This document shows, piece after piece, positions 59,330 to 64,000 of a DNA stretch of 64,000 nucleotides. Source of the stretch: Gordius sp. MW1 (taxonomy: Eukaryota; Nematomorpha; Gordioida; Gordea; Gordiidae); the NCBI GenBank assembly GCA_964036665.1, contig OZ038527.1, positions 20,296,221 through 20,360,220 of the forward strand, given 5' to 3'. The translations under genes were made by a program, and so were the position numbers. The number at the start of each line of letters is the position of its first letter. Position 1 is the stretch's first letter. A model generated the notes under the pieces. The model was not told where the DNA came from. It worked only from the letters and a program-made list of their open reading frames with translations, and did not search any database.

Positions 59330-59510
59330 GTTTTAGGAGGTGGCCTGCCATCTGTTTTGAGAACTTCCAGGCCTAATCGAGCACGTCCATATCTTTTATG
59401 TGCACTTTAGATTCAAGCCGCCCGGGCCTGTCCATAATTTTTTCCATGCACTTCAGGCCTGGCCTTTTACCAAGATCGGCCCGTTCGGCTTGGCCCATTA
59501 ATAAATAAAA
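59330..59510. repeat. GC-rich subterminal-repeat block (hAT-like)
   Basis: GCCCGGGCCTGTCC, TTCAGGCCTGGCC, CGGCCCGTTCGGCTTGGCCC. Same style as 20110-20285. Ends not found. Confidence 0.45.
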
Positions 59511-59971
59511 ACTTTATGCACAATTATTGCGATTTTGCGGATATTATTAATAGGATATCTCGAGCAATTGAATAACTGGATATTTTTAAGGGTTTGACAT
59601 AATCCATCAACATGTCCATGTTTGCGTCCACAGTCATTTCAAGTGTAATTTTGAATTCTGGGAATAGGCAAAAGTCAATTAAGATGCAAAACCCCTATAA
59701 TTTCTAAAAAATATAGATTTAATTCTCTTTTTTTAGATAATAAACATGACTACTAAAAATTATGCAATTAAATAAAAAGGTGACAAAATAACACACAAAA
59801 ACAATATGATACACTATATAAAAAATCTTATTAGGCCTGATTTGCTAAAATCTTGTTATGGTGCCCACCATGCCCCCCCCCCCGACTTTTTTCCCCTCTT
59901 GAGAAAATCCAGGTTATGCGCCTGGTAACATTGTCGCCTTAACTTCTCCTGCCTCATCGAATGGCCTATAG

Positions 59972-60883
59972 CAGGGGTCGGCAAACTGTTTGTCCTTAAG
60001 GGCGCAATACTAAATTTAAAAATCACCGAGGGCGCATATTTTATAGATAATCAACAGGTATAGGCATTAAAAAAACACATTTTTATAACTTTATATTGCT
60101 AATAGTGATATACTTGTAACGACTGTCGATTCATCCATCTGTAGCGAAAAGAAAATACAATTTTCCATATCATCTGCTAATTCTGCCTCCAAATTCTCCG
60201 CAATTACTTCAATTCTTCTAGTAACAGTTCGTGCTGATAATTGCAACGTGTTTATAGCTGAAACTATTTCCTTTTTATTTTTAAATTCTTCAAAAAGTGA
60301 ATCAGCAGCTTCTAACATGCTTCTTTCACTAATTCTCCATCTGTAAATGGTTTTTTATTCTTAGCTAGCAAATGCGATATTTTATATGACGCGATCGTTG
60401 CTGCTTTATGTTGTTAGTGGTTTAGTAAAAAACTATGCTGGTTAGTTCTTAAAGATTTTAAAGAAATAATTTTATTTCTTCTAATTTCAGAGTTCATTGG
60501 ATAGTCACTATCAAAATTTGTATGAACGGTGTTAAAATGTCGTTCATATTACTTTTCTTGGGAATCGCAACACTATTATTACACAACAAATACACCTCCC
60601 TAGGTAATCAACGAAACAATATAGATGTTCCCATTCATCGTTAAAATAATATGTTCTTCTTTTACATTTATCCATGAAGGGTTTTGAAAGAAAAGAATTA
60701 TTACGGATTACTTGGTAGTTTTAAATGCACAGTCTACGCGTGGTCTATTCGAAATACGATCACACACTAACAAAATAGACGTGCGTGTTATTAGATCATA
60801 CATTTACATTAGTCCAGCGAGAGCACATTAAAAATCGATCGGGGGCGCCATGGCGCCCGCGGGCGCCGCGTTGCCCACCCCTG
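59972..60883 (-). mobile_element. hAT element, internally deleted, with exact 8-bp target duplication
   Basis: Inverted ends CAGGGGTCGGCAA and CAGGGGTGGGCAA. Flanks GCCTATAG (59964-59971) and GCCTATAG (60884-60891) are identical. 912 bp. It carries a transposase remnant on the minus strand (60318-60091; LSARTVTRRIEVIAENLE, FFSLQMDESTVVTSISLLAI), the part before the catalytic core in hAT transposases of the ZMYM6/GTF2IRD2-like group. Outside that piece the frame is decayed. Confidence 0.95.
60091..60318 (-). pseudogene. hAT transposase fragment
   Basis: 75 open codons. SARTVTRRIEVIAENLE followed by FFSLQMDEST is the diagnostic junction; the first catalytic Asp is in the DEST motif. The C-terminal dimerisation domain is absent. 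Lies inside the element 59972-60883. Confidence 0.85.
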
Positions 60884-60919
60884 GCCTATAGCACAGGCAA
60901 ACGCGAATTCGTAAGCCTT

Positions 60920-62882
60920 TTTAGCCTACGCAGGACTTGATTGCAGTTTCAGCCCATTTCTTGGACCCGCCGTAATCGGCCTGTCTCCCAAGTCACACCT
61001 ATTGTTAGCAGATTCCTTTTGAGATAACTTTGCGTCCACCAAAATATTCATCGGTATACGTAATATCCTATTCAAAAACACCTTAATAACGGGCGCGGGA
61101 CATGGAAAACGAGAGGGTGCATTGTGTAACAACATATAAAACCTAAATCCATCATTTTCCACTTTCCCTTTAATCATCGTTTAACTATCGCTATTCGGCT
61201 AATCAATAATTGCTGAGGTGTTATGTGGGTGTTTAAACGTGTTACCCCACTTACTACAAAAATAAATTCATTATTCGTAAATGCCGTACCGTTGTTTGTT
61301 ACCGCAAACATGAGAATCCCATAAGCTACCATCATTTTCCTTAGAATTTTGATCTAAGCTTCGTAGATAAAATAGGATCTCGTTCAAATTCCACCCAACT
61401 GGACCTAGCGTCCATCAACAGCAGGTATTCTTTCGAAATGATATTAAAAAATCGAGGTGTATTCGAACCCAGACGTTCCAAGCAAGCTGCCACACTTATT
61501 ATCAATGTTGGATATATTCGCATTTTTTTACACGTTACAAATGTGCGTCCATACATGCTTACGTCTAGGCCCATCTTCGACCGCCAAATATAGTTACGCG
61601 CCATTGCTTTTAATTTGGACGTCACAATATGTGCAGCAACCGACCGATAGCGCTCATAGAATCATCATGCGCTCACACCATAGGATCACTTTATTATCTA
61701 GGTTGAATTCGTTCACTACGCCAAGTAACACAGAGCTACCTCCTCAAGCGTCGCCTGCCATTTAAATATTTTGTAACCTCACGCAGATCGTGTTCTTATC
61801 CCTCCTTAAGGTTGATTGACAAAAAGGCTTGGTTTACAACATAACCATTTTTGTAACCTAGGGCTTAACAATAAATTGCTCTACAATTCGCAAATAGAAG
61901 CATCAGTTGCTTATGGCCGGTAAACACCTTAAGCTCCGATCTATGAGATATTCTCGATATTCAACTATAGCAAAAACTACGGCCATGGCCTTTTTAACCA
62001 AATAATTTAGCTCCGCTCCCATTAATTTACGCCAAAAGTATAAAATTGGCCGCTCTACTTCTTTAATTAAATAAAGCACGCTACCTCTGCCCAGATTTGA
62101 CGTATCAACCGCCAACCCTACCGGCAGCTCCCGGCGCAACATCGGGTAACAACATAGCAAGTTTTTATAGTTTCAAAGGCTAACTGTTCTGTCTGCCTCA
62201 GGACGAAACACACATTCTTTCCCGTTAAACAATGCAAGGGCGCCGCCACCTCGGTGAAAACCTCTTTTTTACATGCTGTGGCCCGTATATTCTTAATTGC
62301 AGCCACAGTACGACCCAAAGGGCAAATCCCCTCACATGCAATAACATGCCATATGACCCCCTATCATGCATTTTTTCCAGGTCGCAGGTCATCCTCTTTC
62401 TCCAGTGCCTACAAGCACAGATTCTAAACTCATATCTTGCCCCTGCATTTTACTATAATACTTACAATTGCACATCATCCAGGTGAAAGAATATCTCGTT
62501 CGCACATTGAAAAACAGACACTATTGTCTTCTGAAACAAGCTCGCCGAAATACTCAACCCAAACTGCGGTTAAACGCAAATAATCATTAAGGCGTATTAA
62601 TCGTCATCAGTCGCGCCGAATGACAGTTTTAACTGGTTGATAGTGGGCTGACCTTAAATCTAGCTTTAAAAAAAATATGCCTTACTTAAACTGACTAAAA
62701 TCTCCTTCATCCCTGTAATGCAAATTAATTTCCACCAACCACGGATTTAACGTTACCAGATATTCAATACATAGACGCAACGTTGTATCGGCCTTCTTCA
62801 CTGTTAAGAGGGGCGTCGCCCATTCGCTATAATCTACCGGCTTAATAATTACCTGGTATACCCAATCATTAACAACGGAGTC
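60920..62882 (-). mobile_element. Older Ty3/gypsy retrotransposon, decayed
   Basis: Minus-strand order: RT start (IIKPVDYSEWATPLLTVKKA at about 62860, then LRLCIEYLVTLNPWL); the middle of RT largely lost; FTEVAAPLHCLTG (about 62250) ahead of RNase H; RNase H as LAVDTSNLGRGSVLYLI and KKAMAVVFAIVEYREYL (62118-61920); the integrase zinc-finger/core start as LKAMARNYIW (61620) and LLMDARSSWVEFER (61400); a late integrase-like piece (NAPSRFPCPAPVIKVFLNR, about 61130). Many stops. Its RT is cut at 62882 by the LTR of the next element. Confidence 0.8.
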
Positions 62883-63066
62883 TGTTGAGATTGGGAATCT
62901 TTATTTACTAGCGAGAGGTTTTGAAGTGATACAAAAATAGAAAAGTCAGTAAAAACATGTATATCCAACGTATATAATACATACCAATTAGCGAAAATTA
63001 GATTGACAACACAACGGTAAACAACATATCCCCTGAGGCACTTCGTGCTCCAATTACCTCTCTACA
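62883..63066 (-). repeat. 3' LTR of the younger Ty3/gypsy element
   Basis: On the minus strand starts TGTAGAGAGG right after the polypurine tract GAAAAGGGGGGAAC and ends CTCAACA: a 184-bp LTR with short inverted ends TGT(A/T)GAG. Contains AATAAA (62901-62906) near its end. The flank after it is GACTC; the matching 5' flank is outside the window. Confidence 0.8.
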
Positions 63067-63985
63067 GTTCCCCCCTTTTCACAGACAAAATCCTTAAGGA
63101 ATGCTGGCGGTTTTCGACTACGCTGCGGGTATCTAGGTTCTTCTCTAGGCGTTCCTGACTGGTTTTGCATTTGTTCTCTTGTGGTACTTGTCCCCCTGTT
63201 TTGTATTTGTTCTCTTGGAGCGCTTGTTTCCTCTTCCCTTTCTGATGATATTCTTTGTGGCCACCCGTTCTCTTGTCCCAGAGTGGTCCAATCCAGGATT
63301 TTCCGTTTCCTTACTTGATCCACGTGTCGGTGGTGATTTCTTCCCTGTGCCCATACATCGTAGGACCGACTACCATGCTTGGCTTTTATCGTGCCTTCTA
63401 CCCATTTGCTTGGACCCAGAAACATGCGCACCCAAACCAAGTCTCCTACGTTGAACGTCCGCGGGTTCCCGGTCTCTACCCATTGTTGTGGTACGGTTTC
63501 CCTCAAAACCTCCCATTCGGTTCGCATCCTTCTTTTCAGCATCATCTCTGCCGGGCTTTTATTGGTTGCGGGGTGTTTTGTAGATCTGTAGTTTTCCAAA
63601 AATCTACTCAGCCCTACTTCCGACTCGTTCCTAACGATGGCTTCTTTAATTAATCGTACGTATCTTTCTGCCAACCCGTTCGACGCCGGATGGTAAGGAG
63701 CTGTCCATCGTTGATTAATTCCCCTCGACTTGCAAAAGTTCTGTAACTCCTGCCCTTTGAATTGTGGGCCGTTATCTGATATTAACCAAGGTGGATTTCC
63801 AAATCTAGCGAACGTTTCGGCCAGTTTTTTTATAACGGTTGTCGCCGTGGTGTCTTCTAATTTAAACACCTCTACCCATTTCGAGCTATTGTCTACCATC
63901 ACGAGGTATGACTTCCCCTTGAGAGGCCCCATGATATCGATATGTACTTGGACCCATGGTTTATAGCTAGGTTCACTCTATCAAT
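63054..63985 (-). CDS. Ty3/gypsy integrase, C-terminal part of Pol (5' end outside window)
   Basis: Retroelement integrase that inserts the cDNA copy. An open frame of about 300 codons on the minus strand; sequence upstream of MGPLKGKSYLV continues as YKPWVQVHID, so the first ATG is not the real start. The DDE triad is visible: Asp in VHIDIMGP, Asp in LISDNGPQF, Glu in NGLAERYVR. Then NYRSTKHPATNKSPAEMML, the C-terminal barrel (FNVGDLVWVRMF, WVEGTIKAKHGSRSYDV, HRHVDQVRKR) and a polar Arg/Glu/Gln-rich tail ending GGTVER. The stop overlaps the LTR start. A TAG interrupts the frame near 63980, so the copy may not be functional. Similar to the integrases of K02A2.6-like elements. Confidence 0.92.
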
Positions 63986-64000
63986 GGTGCCCTCTTCGCC

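Overview
This is a eukaryotic, almost certainly metazoan, nuclear window. It is strongly AT-rich, its genes are split by introns, and transposable elements take up far more of it than genes do. Host genes I can name from their translations are: a USP36/USP42-type ubiquitin protease (+, 1-5145, 5' end outside the window), the kinesin-2 accessory subunit KAP3 (-, 9223-12356), a divergent homeobox gene (-, 21991-22789), mitochondrial ribosomal protein mS34/MRPS34 (-, 36792-37378) and a Trm9/ALKBH8-type tRNA wobble-uridine methyltransferase (-, 51988 to about 52918). A small Met/Pro/Gln-rich two-exon gene (-, 6644-7366) is unidentified, and one orphan laminin-G-like exon lies at about 23713-23870. 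KAP3 implies a ciliated lineage. Many introns are only 33-38 nt long, as in lineages with mini-introns (parasitic flatworms are one known example), but I cannot name the organism.

Layout. 1-12.4 kb is the gene-dense part: USP36-like, the small gene, then KAP3. 13.7-16.7 kb holds a nearly complete non-LTR retrotransposon of the restriction-like-endonuclease type (reverse transcriptase with YLDD, C-terminal zinc knuckle and PD-(D/E)XK-like domain), with relics at 18.4 and 31.3 kb. 19-21.5 kb has several nested MITEs. The homeobox gene follows at 22 kb. 23.9-28.0 kb is an RTE-clade LINE split by a 1.1-kb hAT element, with further RTE copies at 32.1-32.5 kb (+) and 37.6-39.6 kb (-). 29.6-33.3 kb is a candidate non-autonomous Helitron. 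mS34 is at 37 kb. 40.7-47.7 kb is a decayed autonomous Helitron (Rep plus Pif1-like helicase) whose Rep region carries a 1.7-kb insertion with a minisatellite core. 48.5-49.1 kb has a tandem-duplicated tRNA-derived SINE. The methyltransferase is at 52-53 kb. 53-60 kb is mostly repeats, and 60.9-64 kb contains two nested Ty3/gypsy elements.

The strongest findings are: (i) exon-by-exon evidence for 33-38-nt introns in two conserved genes; (ii) a DNA transposon family with termini CATGGGCGTAGCCAG and 8-bp target duplications, visible in at least nine copies; (iii) several other elements with exact ends and 8-bp duplications (hAT-type); (iv) the restriction-like-endonuclease retrotransposon family; (v) a dispersed family starting at the palindrome AATTGC-TAT-GCAATT, with tandem-repeat cores and, in one copy, a terminal hairpin. 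The genes do not form a pathway; they are independent housekeeping or developmental genes embedded in transposon debris.
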